The notes: generated by a model not told the origin, from the letters alone. A DNA stretch of 5,238 nucleotides from an uncultured Desulfurobacterium sp. (GCA_913055135.1 CAJXJV010000109.1:1-5238), one strand, 5' to 3'; shown: positions 1 to 5,238, counted from the stretch's first letter. Made by a program: numbers and translations.

Positions 1-482
1 GCAACTTGTTCAAGGTCTGCTATTTCCTCAAAGTGGTCAATGTTTATCCTTGCTCCTTCAGCAGCAGCAACTCTCAGAGACTCAATGGGCTTGTAGGGAC
101 CGTTGTAGATTATCTGGTTCCCCTCAACTCCTAATTTTCTTGCTTTCTCGTACTCGAACTCTGAAACAACCTCTGCAGTTTCTCCTTCGCTGTGAAGAAT
201 TGCACAGATTGCATCAAGGTAGTTTGTTTTATAAGACCAGCTAAATTCAACGTTTGGGTACCTCAGAGTAAACGCATTCTTGATTTCCCTGAACTTCTGA
301 CGGAGTTCTCTCTCAGAGAAGACAAAGAGAGGAGAGCCAAACTTCTTAACGAGCTCTTCAATAGGTACTCCTTCAATCTCCTCTCTCACCTTCTTTCTGT
401 AGGCAGGCGCAAATTTTCCAAACTTATTCATCAATCCTGTTCTCAATTTAAAGATTACAGGCTTTTCGTACGTTTTTTTCAT
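1..482 (-). CDS. LysA-like fold-type III PLP-dependent decarboxylase, N-terminal part (runs off left edge)
   Basis: Translating the minus strand from the ATG at 482 gives 160 codons with no stop before the window edge; the protein begins MKKTYEKPVIFKLRTGLM. Seen: the TIM-barrel start of the Orn/DAP/Arg decarboxylase 2 family, with FGSPLFVFSE near residues 48-57 (the usual 'GTPLYVY' strand). The putative PLP-binding lysine is K85 in FSWSYKTNYLDA, where relatives have Y-x-x-K-A-N. It is followed by ETAEVVSEFEYEKA (101-114), IIYNGPYKP (124-132) and RINIDHFEEI (145-154). Relatives decarboxylate diaminopimelate or similar amino acids, or act as racemases; the substrate here cannot be told because the C-terminal half with the active-site Cys and Tyr is missing. 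The start is chosen because GGAGG lies 8 nt upstream. It is last of the five visible operon genes, 64 bp after the ATP-grasp gene. That setting suggests a specialised role rather than ordinary lysine synthesis, which is an inference. Confidence 0.85.
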   Translation of the reverse strand, partial: MKKTYEKPVIFKLRTGLMNKFGKFAPAYRKKVREEIEGVPIEELVKKFGSPLFVFSERELRQKFREIKNAFTLRYPNVEFSWSYKTNYLDAICAILHSEGETAEVVSEFEYEKARKLGVEGNQIIYNGPYKPIESLRVAAAEGARINIDHFEEIADLEQV

Positions 483-490
483 TGTCTTAA

Positions 491-495
491 CCTCC
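491..495 (-). promoter_or_regulatory. Ribosome binding site of the PLP decarboxylase gene
   Basis: GGAGG on the minus strand, 8 nt before the ATG at 482. It decides the start over the in-frame ATG at about 431, which has no comparable site. Confidence 0.75.
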
Positions 496-506
496 ATTAA
501 TCAATT

Positions 507-538
507 TCCCAATCCTCTAACCCTTCAACCTTCTAACC
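507..538 (-). repeat. Degenerate 8-nt tandem repeat, four units
   Basis: On the minus strand the gap between the ATP-grasp and decarboxylase genes reads GGTTAGAA, GGTTGAAG, GGTTAGAG, GATTGGGA: four back-to-back units of exactly 8 nt sharing G-R-T-T-R. It lies just upstream of the decarboxylase ribosome binding site. It forms no hairpin that I can see. It may be a slippage-generated spacer, or it may affect translation or mRNA stability; no function is claimed. Confidence 0.6.
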
Positions 539-546
539 ATCCAGCA

Positions 547-1575
547 TCACCCTTCACCTCTCGTCACAACCTTTTGAAATTCAGACATGTCCGTTACAAA
601 ATCGTCTGTAAACCTTATATAGAGTTTTCCAGCTTCATAGTCCCAATTCCTTTCAGGTTCAATTCCAAGTGCTGCCTTTAGAAGCCGTCCCGGAAGGTTT
701 ACTCCAACGCCGGTTGCAAAGTAAACCCATGCAGGGAACCTTGGATTTACTTCTATGAGGTAAATGTCTCTATCGTTGACTATGCACTCAAACTCAAATG
801 CTCCTCTCCATTTAAACTCTGAAACAAATCTTTCAGTGGCAGAAAGAAGTCTCTCATTTCTAACAGTAACTCCTGTCCAGATTTTTCCAAGGCTTGTGAT
901 CCAGAGCTTTTTTATTCCTACAAGACCAAAATGGCTTCCTTCTCCATCTCCAATTCCTACAACGTTCATCTCCTCACCGGTGACAACTTGCTGGACAATT
1001 ATTGGATAACCCCACTCAGCAACTATCGAGCTGAAATAGGACGTAGCCTGGGCAATGTTAAAAGCCTTGTAAGCTTTGTAAAAAATTCCCTTTATCATAA
1101 TAGGAAAACCAATTTCCTCTACTGCTTTACTCAATTCTTCATAAGAGGTAACAATCCTTGTCTCAGGAACTTTTACATCTATCCTCTCTGCAATTTCAGG
1201 TAATCTGTCCTTTCCCCTTAGCTTAAACTGTTCCTCTGTAGGAAGAAACGTTTTAATTCCGTAGCTTTCAAGAAGTGAAGCACCTTTGATAAAAAGGGGA
1301 AGCTCGGCATCAAGGGCAGGAATTACAGCATCAAGACCATAGGTTGTCTTTACGTAGAGAAGCCTTTCAATAAAAGGCTCTTCTCCCTCAGAAGGATAGG
1401 GCATGATAAAACTCTTATCTATAAGCCACTTCATGTATATCCCAGGTTCCATAGCATCATAGGCAAGTCCAAAAATAGAAACCTCAAGACCACTCTCTTT
1501 TAATCCCTTTGCAATTCCAACTCCGGGACCAGGATTATCAACCGCATTTATTCCAGAAACTGCAACCCTATACAT
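547..1575 (-). CDS. ATP-grasp superfamily ligase-like protein
   Basis: 342 residues. Seen: a preATP-grasp (Rossmann-like) N-terminus, MYRVAVSGINAVDNPGPGVG, then KLRGKDRLPEIAERI near 118-132. The ATP-binding lysine is probably K162 in FPIMIKG, the hinge-type segment is VQQVVTGEE (194-202), and the Mg-binding end is GAFEFE (258-263) and IEVNPRFP (274-281). ATP-grasp enzymes activate a carboxylate as acyl phosphate and join it to an amine or thiol; the substrate here is unknown. Oddity: the segment after K162 (GIFYKAYKAFN) lacks the usual glycine-rich loop, so nucleotide handling may be altered. The start overlaps the end of the PqqD-like gene by 8 bp and has GGAGG 6 nt upstream, indicating translational coupling. 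The pairing with PqqD-like and PLP proteins suggests the three act on a common, possibly peptide-linked, substrate; this is an inference. Confidence 0.85.
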   Translation of the reverse strand: MYRVAVSGINAVDNPGPGVGIAKGLKESGLEVSIFGLAYDAMEPGIYMKWLIDKSFIMPYPSEGEEPFIERLLYVKTTYGLDAVIPALDAELPLFIKGASLLESYGIKTFLPTEEQFKLRGKDRLPEIAERIDVKVPETRIVTSYEELSKAVEEIGFPIMIKGIFYKAYKAFNIAQATSYFSSIVAEWGYPIIVQQVVTGEEMNVVGIGDGEGSHFGLVGIKKLWITSLGKIWTGVTVRNERLLSATERFVSEFKWRGAFEFECIVNDRDIYLIEVNPRFPAWVYFATGVGVNLPGRLLKAALGIEPERNWDYEAGKLYIRFTDDFVTDMSEFQKVVTRGEG

Positions 1576-1819
1576 TTTGTGCCTCCACCAATCCGTAAAG
1601 CCTGAGTTGTTCTAAAAAGTCCACCAGATCCCTTTTTGCTTCGTCTTCACCAATTTCAAACTCTTCTGTGAGGGCTTTTACTATATCTTTTTCGTTCTTT
1701 CCCTCTTTGAGTAGTTTGATTATGAAGAAACCTGTTTTGTTTACCGTGTAACTGTTTCCCGTTTCTGGATCAAAGATGAACCCTTCATCATTGATTGCTA
1801 ACCTTTCAAGTTTTCCCAT
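1568..1819 (-). CDS. PqqD-family small protein (peptide chaperone/carrier-like)
   Basis: 83 residues, typical length for a stand-alone PqqD-like protein. Seen: EGFIFDPETGNSYTVNKTG (residues 12-30), the characteristic strand-turn-strand in which a 'yxLN.tg' motif leads into a helix. Helices follow, FFIIKLLKEGKNEKDIVKAL (31-50) and then a 'DLVDFLEQLRLYGLVE' end (64-79). PqqD relatives bind the leader of a ribosomal precursor peptide and deliver it to a modifying enzyme, usually a radical SAM protein. No such enzyme is in view, so the likely partner here is the ATP-grasp protein next door. The start ATG at 1819 shares one base with the stop of the membrane-protein gene (TAATG), with AAGGGGG 6 nt upstream. 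A structural role without peptide binding is also possible. Confidence 0.82.
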   Translation of the reverse strand: MGKLERLAINDEGFIFDPETGNSYTVNKTGFFIIKLLKEGKNEKDIVKALTEEFEIGEDEAKRDLVDFLEQLRLYGLVEAQNV

Positions 1820-2625
1820 TATTTACCCCCTTGAAGAATTTCAAGTATTTGATAGGGATACTTGCCGTTTTTGAAGGCTATATCCCTCAACTGCTGGTTA
1901 AGGTCTGCAGCAATTCCATGCTTTTTCAATATTTCAAGACATTCCCGAGGAGGAATCTGGAGTTCCTGACAAACCTCTCTCAAGGTCAATTTTCCCATCC
2001 CTGAGCTGGGCTGGAAGCGGAGATCCTTTGCTTTCTTTGACGTTCCCAAAAGAATTTCGTAGATTCTTGCTGGAGTAGTGTTATTTTTCGCTGCAATCTC
2101 CTTAAGAATCTCATCTGGAGACTCAACCTTTATTCCCTTTGACTCAAGAAAATCAATTGCCTTTTGGGGAGACAATCCAACCATCTGGGCAACTTTCTTA
2201 AGAGGGAATAGCTCAGCATGGGGTGCTGGTGGCATAGTTTTTGGTTTAGGCCAGCTGTTCTTTATCTTATCTCCGATATCCATAACCGTTTTGAAGGGAG
2301 GAACGTTGGCGATAGTTCCGATAGCAACAATAAGGATAATAATGGTTGTTACGAAAAACTCCTTTGAAGTGAGAATTCCAGCTTTCCCTTTCAGGTAGTT
2401 AACAATGCTCTTCCAGTTCAGGATGACGTGCCAGATACCAAAGAAAATCATCAGGAACCCAAAGATCGTATGAAGACTATCCCACTGATCCTTGTCCAGT
2501 CCTAAGAATCTCCAGCCAGTCCAGTAGGCAACCCTTCCATGGGGCATGATGTAGAGAACGATTCCGCTGATGGTCATTGCAATTAGTGTATAAAACAGAA
2601 AAAGACTAACGTATTTTCGTAGCAT
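1819..2625 (-). CDS. DUF4405-type membrane protein with duplicated C-terminal domain
   Basis: 268 residues from the ATG at 2625. Seen: three hydrophobic helices at about 4-27, 51-70 and 91-109. The first two form a DUF4405-like unit with IMPHGRVAYWTGW (26-38), LDKDQWDSLHTIFG (43-56) and GIWHVILNW (63-71). Histidines H29, H52 and H66 sit at the membrane edges or within helices, as in small b-type cytochrome domains, so haem binding is plausible but unproven. The Lys-rich loop 72-88 should be cytoplasmic, which puts the 110-268 tail in the periplasm. That tail carries two homologous helical domains (142-194 and 215-266). The protein may be an envelope anchor or electron-transfer partner for the secreted protein encoded just upstream. 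Start choice: a GTG lies one codon earlier at 2628 but only 2 nt from GGAGG, so the ATG at 5 nt spacing is preferred. It overlaps the upstream stop (TGATG). Confidence 0.8.
   Translation of the reverse strand: MLRKYVSLFLFYTLIAMTISGIVLYIMPHGRVAYWTGWRFLGLDKDQWDSLHTIFGFLMIFFGIWHVILNWKSIVNYLKGKAGILTSKEFFVTTIIILIVAIGTIANVPPFKTVMDIGDKIKNSWPKPKTMPPAPHAELFPLKKVAQMVGLSPQKAIDFLESKGIKVESPDEILKEIAAKNNTTPARIYEILLGTSKKAKDLRFQPSSGMGKLTLREVCQELQIPPRECLEILKKHGIAADLNQQLRDIAFKNGKYPYQILEILQGGK
1828..1983 (-). repeat. C-terminal copy of the duplicated domain in the DUF4405 protein
   Basis: Encodes residues 215-266, LREVCQELQIPPREC through QILEILQG. It aligns with residues 142-194 with one gap and about 18 identical positions, including V-x-Q, P, L, GI, L-x-x-IA-x-KN, and I-x-EIL-x-G. 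Unlike the other copy it has two cysteines (C219, C229). Confidence 0.75.
2044..2202 (-). repeat. N-terminal copy of the duplicated domain in the DUF4405 protein
   Basis: Encodes residues 142-194, LKKVAQMVGLSPQKAIDFL through RIYEILLG. This is a short all-helical unit resembling a helix-turn-helix or SAM-like fold. It is probably a protein-interaction domain rather than DNA-binding, given the predicted periplasmic side. Confidence 0.75.
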
Positions 2626-3041
2626 CACTTCCTCCTACACCATTTTCTAAAATTTGAAAAGTCGTAAACAGCTCCTGTTGTTTCATCTTCAACTCTGCAA
2701 GCCATCAGTCCACTAATACCTCTTACAACCCAGAAAGGAGGAGTAAAACCTGTTACTTTTACTCTATCACCCTTTCTAATGTTCAATGACGGGTACCACC
2801 AGGTAGGAGCTATTCTTACTTCAACCGTTCCTGTGGCTGTCTGAACATCTATTGCCCACCAGGTAATATTAGGTCTATTGAAACCAGGAACTTGCTTAAC
2901 GTTGGCAACTGTTCCTTGTATTACATTTTCCATCCGATCTGTCAAAGCCGTCGATGCAGCATGGGTTTGTGGTACAACTCCGGTTACTGGTAACGCAAGT
3001 AAAAGCAGCAATACTGAAGAGAGTTTCAGTATTTTTCTCAT
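2625..3041 (-). CDS. Secreted Trp-rich OB-fold-like protein
   Basis: 138 residues. Seen: a clear Sec signal peptide, MRK then a Leu-rich core (about 6-18) and a likely signal-peptidase site after THA (residue 28). The mature part is about 110 residues and beta-rich: NVIQGTVANVKQVPG (39-53), TWWAIDVQTATGTVEVRI (60-77), WWYPSLNIRKGDRVKVTGF (81-99). The 'IRKGDRVKVTG' pattern is typical of small OB-fold barrels. It contains two WW pairs plus W104 and W134, and two cysteines (C115, C135) that could form a disulfide or bind a cofactor. I do not recognise a named family. It is the first gene after the sigma54 promoter and is overlapped by the membrane-protein gene, so a periplasmic partnership with that protein is likely (inference). 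Start: AAAGGAGA places GGAG 8 nt before the ATG. Confidence 0.75.
   Translation of the reverse strand: MRKILKLSSVLLLLLALPVTGVVPQTHAASTALTDRMENVIQGTVANVKQVPGFNRPNITWWAIDVQTATGTVEVRIAPTWWYPSLNIRKGDRVKVTGFTPPFWVVRGISGLMACRVEDETTGAVYDFSNFRKWCRRK
2631..2636 (-). promoter_or_regulatory. Ribosome binding site deciding the DUF4405 gene start
   Basis: AGGAGG followed by AAGTG and then ATG at 2625. The 5-nt spacing fits the ATG. The alternative GTG at 2628 would be only 2 nt away, too close. Confidence 0.75.
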
Positions 3042-3080
3042 GGTTCTGTCTCCTTTAATAAGTTCTCCCCATTAAGTAAA

Positions 3081-3095
3081 GCAAACTTTATGCCA
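3081..3095 (-). promoter_or_regulatory. Sigma54 (-24/-12) promoter of the five-gene operon
   Basis: The minus strand reads T-TGGCATAAAGTTTGC-T. It matches the sigma54 consensus TGGCAC-N5-TTGC at all invariant positions, with GG (-24) and GC (-12) at exactly the right distance; the only core deviation is T for C at the sixth base, which is common. Transcription should begin near 3070, giving a leader of about 29 nt before the ATG at 3041. The adjacent genes encode a sigma54-dependent activator and its kinase, which strongly supports the call. Confidence 0.88.
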
Positions 3096-3135
3096 AATTT
3101 AAGGTTAATGGATAGAAAGTGTTTTTAACAAAAAC

Positions 3136-3151
3136 TCGGAAAAATTTCCGA
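3136..3151 (-). promoter_or_regulatory. Putative activator-binding site 1 (promoter-proximal palindrome)
   Basis: TCGGAAAAATTTCCGA is an inverted repeat with 7-bp arms TCGGAAA/TTTCCGA around 2 central bases. It lies about 50 bp upstream of the -24 box, centred near -73 from the predicted start, and is repeated 20 bp further upstream. This fits an upstream activating sequence for the NtrC-type regulator encoded next door; the assignment to that regulator is inferred. Confidence 0.75.
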
Positions 3152-3155
3152 AATA

Positions 3156-3171
3156 GAGGAAAAGTTTCCGA
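3156..3171 (-). promoter_or_regulatory. Putative activator-binding site 2 (promoter-distal palindrome)
   Basis: GAGGAAAAGTTTCCGA is a second copy with palindromic core GGAAA-N2-TTTCC. It differs from the first box at two left-edge bases and one central base. The centres are exactly 20 bp apart, about two helical turns, so two regulator dimers would sit on the same DNA face. It ends 5 bp short of the kinase stop codon. Confidence 0.72.
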
Positions 3172-3176
3172 ATAGC

Positions 3177-4292
3177 CTAAGAAATGGGAATGGAAACTTT
3201 GAAAACTGTCCAACTGTTTCTGACAAAAGCTTCTATCTTTCCTCCGTGAGCTTCTGCAACTCTTTTGGCGTTATAAAGTCCAAGACCAAATCCTTTTTTC
3301 TTTGTTGAGCGGAAAGGTTCGAAAATCTTTGTTGAAGGTAGTTTTCCCCCACTGTCCATTACGTAGATGGTGTAATAGTTCTTTTCTTTTTTCCCTAAAA
3401 TTTTTAACTTTTTCTTCTTATTATTTTCAAGGGCTTCTATTCCATTTTTTACAAGGTCAATGAGGAGAGAAGAGACTTTTTCAGGATCAAGTTCAAGCTC
3501 CGCTTTTTCAACTTTCGTTTCAAGATCTATTCTCTTAGTTTTTAGAAGCTCATCAAACTTTGAAATAACATCTCTTATGAGAAGAGAAATATCTGTTCTT
3601 CTTCTGGAAATGGTTATCGGTTTCCTTAAGTCTGCTGTCTCTTCTACATACTTTCCTAATTTGTCTATTTCTTCACGAAGCTTTTGAAGATAGGTTTCAT
3701 CAAAAGAACTCCCCAATCTGTATGCCAAAAGTCTTAAAACATTAAGACGATTTTTGACTTCATGGATAAGAGAGTGTATTACTAAATTTATGCTTTCAAG
3801 TTTCTCTTTTTCCTGTTTTTCTCTTTCGTAAAGGATCCTTTCTTTAAAGTATTCCCTCACCAGCCATACCGTAACAGCTGTGAACAAAAGACTGAAAAAA
3901 AGAAGAGATATTAAAACGCAAGAGAGATGTCTATTAAGTTCTCTAACGTAGGAAAAGTCAAAATATAAAGTGAAGAAAAAAGGTTGAACTTCAAGGGATT
4001 CTTTGAAATACTCCTGAGAAATATCTGAACCGGGAACTATTATTTCTCTTCCTTCAAGTTTAAAGGTAGCTCCTTTTAATAGCTTAGAGTTTTCCATATA
4101 TGAAGTCAACGCTTCTACGGGATCGCCTCCTCCTGCTATTGTTCCTTCAACTACAGACTTAACACGAGAGGTTTCTTCTTTTATTACAAATAAGTAAAAC
4201 TCGTTAAGTTCGTTACGGAGAAAGTAAATGTTTAAAACAATAGCAACAAAAAGAATCGTTAATAAAGAAGCCGGAAAAAGTAGTTTTCTCAT
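3177..4292 (-). CDS. Membrane sensor histidine kinase
   Basis: 371 residues, complete. Seen: transmembrane helix about 5-25, an extracytoplasmic sensor region of about 95 residues (26-122), a second helix about 124-146, then a charged linker (147-168). The phosphoacceptor is H177 in SLIHEVKNRLN, with R where many relatives have P. The ATPase domain has the N box LVKNGIEAL (N283), G1 VMDSGGKLP (D313), F box FEPFRST, and G2 GFGLGLYNAKRVAEAHGG (334-351). It should autophosphorylate and pass the phosphate to the response regulator encoded just upstream. The genes overlap by ATGA (4289-4292), so they are translationally coupled. The sensor region has no motif I recognise; its ligand is unknown. 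Downstream of its stop lie the two palindromes and the sigma54 promoter, making the following operon the likely target. Confidence 0.93.
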   Translation of the reverse strand: MRKLLFPASLLTILFVAIVLNIYFLRNELNEFYLFVIKEETSRVKSVVEGTIAGGGDPVEALTSYMENSKLLKGATFKLEGREIIVPGSDISQEYFKESLEVQPFFFTLYFDFSYVRELNRHLSCVLISLLFFSLLFTAVTVWLVREYFKERILYEREKQEKEKLESINLVIHSLIHEVKNRLNVLRLLAYRLGSSFDETYLQKLREEIDKLGKYVEETADLRKPITISRRRTDISLLIRDVISKFDELLKTKRIDLETKVEKAELELDPEKVSSLLIDLVKNGIEALENNKKKKLKILGKKEKNYYTIYVMDSGGKLPSTKIFEPFRSTKKKGFGLGLYNAKRVAEAHGGKIEAFVRNSWTVFKVSIPIS

Positions 4293-5238
4293 ATTCCGTA
4301 TTTTTTCCTTTTATACCTCAAGGATTTTTCGTCTATACCAAGAAGTTTAGCTGCTTTAACCTGAATATAATCACTCCTCTTTAAAGCTTCTTCTATCATT
4401 TTTTTCTCGAATTCAGCTAATTTCTCAGGCAGAGGTTTTGAGAAATCTATCTCATTGCAGTGATTCTCTTTCTCTTTTAAATCTGTAAGGTCTTCCGGTC
4501 TTATTTTATCCACACTTGTTATAACAAGCCTGTGAATGAGATTTTCAAGTTCTCTAACATTTCCAGGAAAAGAATAGCTGAGAAGTATCTGAAGAGCCTC
4601 TGGGGTTATTTCTACTTTTTTATTGTACTTTTTCGAAAATTTCCGAAGAAAAAATCCAGTTAGTTCCAGGATATCTTCAGGACGTTCTCTCAAAGGAGGA
4701 ATTCTTAACGTTAAAACATTAAGCCGATAATAAAGGTCTTCCCGAAAATCCCCTTTTTTGACTAACTCCTCCAAATCTCTGTTTGTAGCTGCAACTACTT
4801 TCACATCAACTTTTTTTGTTTGTGTTCCTCCAACTCGCCGAACTTCGTTTTCCTGAAGAACCCTTAAGAGCTTTGCCTGTAAGTTTAGAGGCAATTCTCC
4901 CACTTCATCAAGAAATATTGTCCCTCCGTCCGCTTCTTCAAAAAGTCCAGGTTTTGAGCGAAGAGCTCCAGTAAAAGCACCTTTCTCATAACCAAAGAGT
5001 TCACTTTCGAATAGGTCTTCGGGAATTGCAGCACAGTTTACAGAAACAAATTTTCCCTTTCTTCCAGTTTCCTTGTGAATGAATCTAGCAATTAATTCTT
5101 TGCCTACTCCACTCTCTCCCAATATCAAAACAGGAGCTTCTGTTTTAGCAAAGAGAGAAGCCTTTTCGAGGAGCTCCTCCATTAACTTAGAACCGTAAAT
5201 TATTTCCCCATCTTTTTTGGGAATCTTCCTTAGCTTCG
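4289..5238 (-). CDS. NtrC-family sigma54-dependent response regulator, C-terminal part (runs off right edge)
   Basis: The frame is open to the window edge, giving 315 residues. The Met at 5182 is internal, because the 18 codons before it (ending DGEIIYGSKL) are the normal start of the AAA+ domain, so the receiver domain lies outside. Seen, numbered from the edge: Walker A GESGVGKE (40-47), the sigma54-contact loop GAFTGA (86-91), Walker B GGTIFLDE (104-111), sensor I AATNRD, the arginine-finger region YYRLN (170-174), sensor II GNVREL (225-230), and a Fis-type helix-turn-helix at the C-terminus, about 275-315 (VKAAKLLGIDEKSLRYKRKK). It hydrolyses ATP to open sigma54-RNA polymerase complexes. 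With a partner kinase overlapping it, a response regulator is more likely than a one-component activator, but the N-terminus is not visible. Its probable target is the sigma54 promoter at 3081-3095. Confidence 0.93.
   Translation of the reverse strand, partial: KLRKIPKKDGEIIYGSKLMEELLEKASLFAKTEAPVLILGESGVGKELIARFIHKETGRKGKFVSVNCAAIPEDLFESELFGYEKGAFTGALRSKPGLFEEADGGTIFLDEVGELPLNLQAKLLRVLQENEVRRVGGTQTKKVDVKVVAATNRDLEELVKKGDFREDLYYRLNVLTLRIPPLRERPEDILELTGFFLRKFSKKYNKKVEITPEALQILLSYSFPGNVRELENLIHRLVITSVDKIRPEDLTDLKEKENHCNEIDFSKPLPEKLAEFEKKMIEEALKRSDYIQVKAAKLLGIDEKSLRYKRKKYGI

Noticed and set aside
50..500. Plus-strand ORFs of 64 and 102 codons
   Set aside because: They lie opposite the convincing LysA-like frame, lack good ribosome binding sites and resemble no protein; the longer one runs into the spacer repeat.
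764..1203. Plus-strand ORFs opposite the ATP-grasp gene
   Set aside because: Antisense shadows of a gene with clear motifs; low-complexity Ser/Pro-rich products.
1795..2398. Plus-strand ORFs opposite the DUF4405 gene
   Set aside because: Antisense shadows; their hydrophobic look comes from the complementary membrane-helix codons.
2626..2628. GTG at 2628 as start of the DUF4405 gene
   Set aside because: Only 2 nt from the Shine-Dalgarno; the adjacent ATG has a proper 5-nt spacing.
2878..3075. Plus-strand ORF across the secreted-protein gene start and sigma54 promoter
   Set aside because: Opposite a gene with a clear signal peptide and ribosome binding site; no protein-like features.
3096..3135. 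Possible IHF site between the activator boxes and the promoter
   Set aside because: The AT-rich stretch has no acceptable match to WATCAANNNNTTR on either strand.
4632..4647. TTCGAAAATTTCCGAA inside the regulator gene, similar to the activator sites
   Set aside because: It explains itself as codons for KFSK, the arm spacing is different and no sigma54 promoter lies nearby; probably chance in AT-rich DNA.
5180..5182. ATG at 5182 as the true start of the response regulator
   Set aside because: The frame stays open upstream with normal AAA+ domain sequence (DGEIIYGSKL) and no ribosome binding site precedes this Met.

Overview
The window is AT-rich bacterial DNA with every supported gene on the minus strand, so it reads right to left. 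The proteins are rich in Lys, Glu and Ile, Arg is mostly encoded by AGA/AGG, and genes are packed with 1-8 bp overlaps. This resembles a thermophilic bacterium, possibly an Aquificota/Desulfurobacteriaceae-type organism. That placement is an impression from style, not proven.

Region 1 (5238 down to 3177) is a two-component system. A sigma54-activating response regulator, whose receiver end lies outside the window, overlaps by an ATGA a membrane sensor histidine kinase.

Region 2 (3176 down to 3042) is a compact regulatory region. It holds two near-palindromic boxes with the core GGAAA-N2-TTTCC, centred exactly 20 bp apart. About 50 bp downstream is a sigma54 (-24/-12) promoter, TGGCATAAAGTTTGC, and then a leader of about 29 nt with a good Shine-Dalgarno. 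The arrangement says the neighbouring regulator binds the boxes and switches on the operon that follows.

Region 3 (3041 down to 1, running off the left edge) is the apparent target operon of five genes. They are a secreted Trp-rich OB-fold-like protein, a DUF4405-type membrane protein with a duplicated C-terminal domain, a stand-alone PqqD-like protein, an ATP-grasp ligase-like enzyme, and the first 160 residues of a LysA-like fold-type III PLP decarboxylase. The first four are joined by stop/start overlaps. The last follows a 64 bp gap containing a degenerate 8-nt tandem repeat.

Taken together, the window looks like a signal-inducible cassette with an envelope part (secreted protein plus possible haem-binding membrane protein) and a cytosolic part (PqqD-like carrier/chaperone, ATP-grasp and PLP enzyme). 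The cytosolic trio suggests synthesis or modification of a peptide or amino-acid-derived product. No precursor peptide and no radical SAM enzyme is visible, so the product is unknown. No RNA genes, mobile elements or CRISPR arrays were seen, and there is no gene-free stretch over 300 bases.
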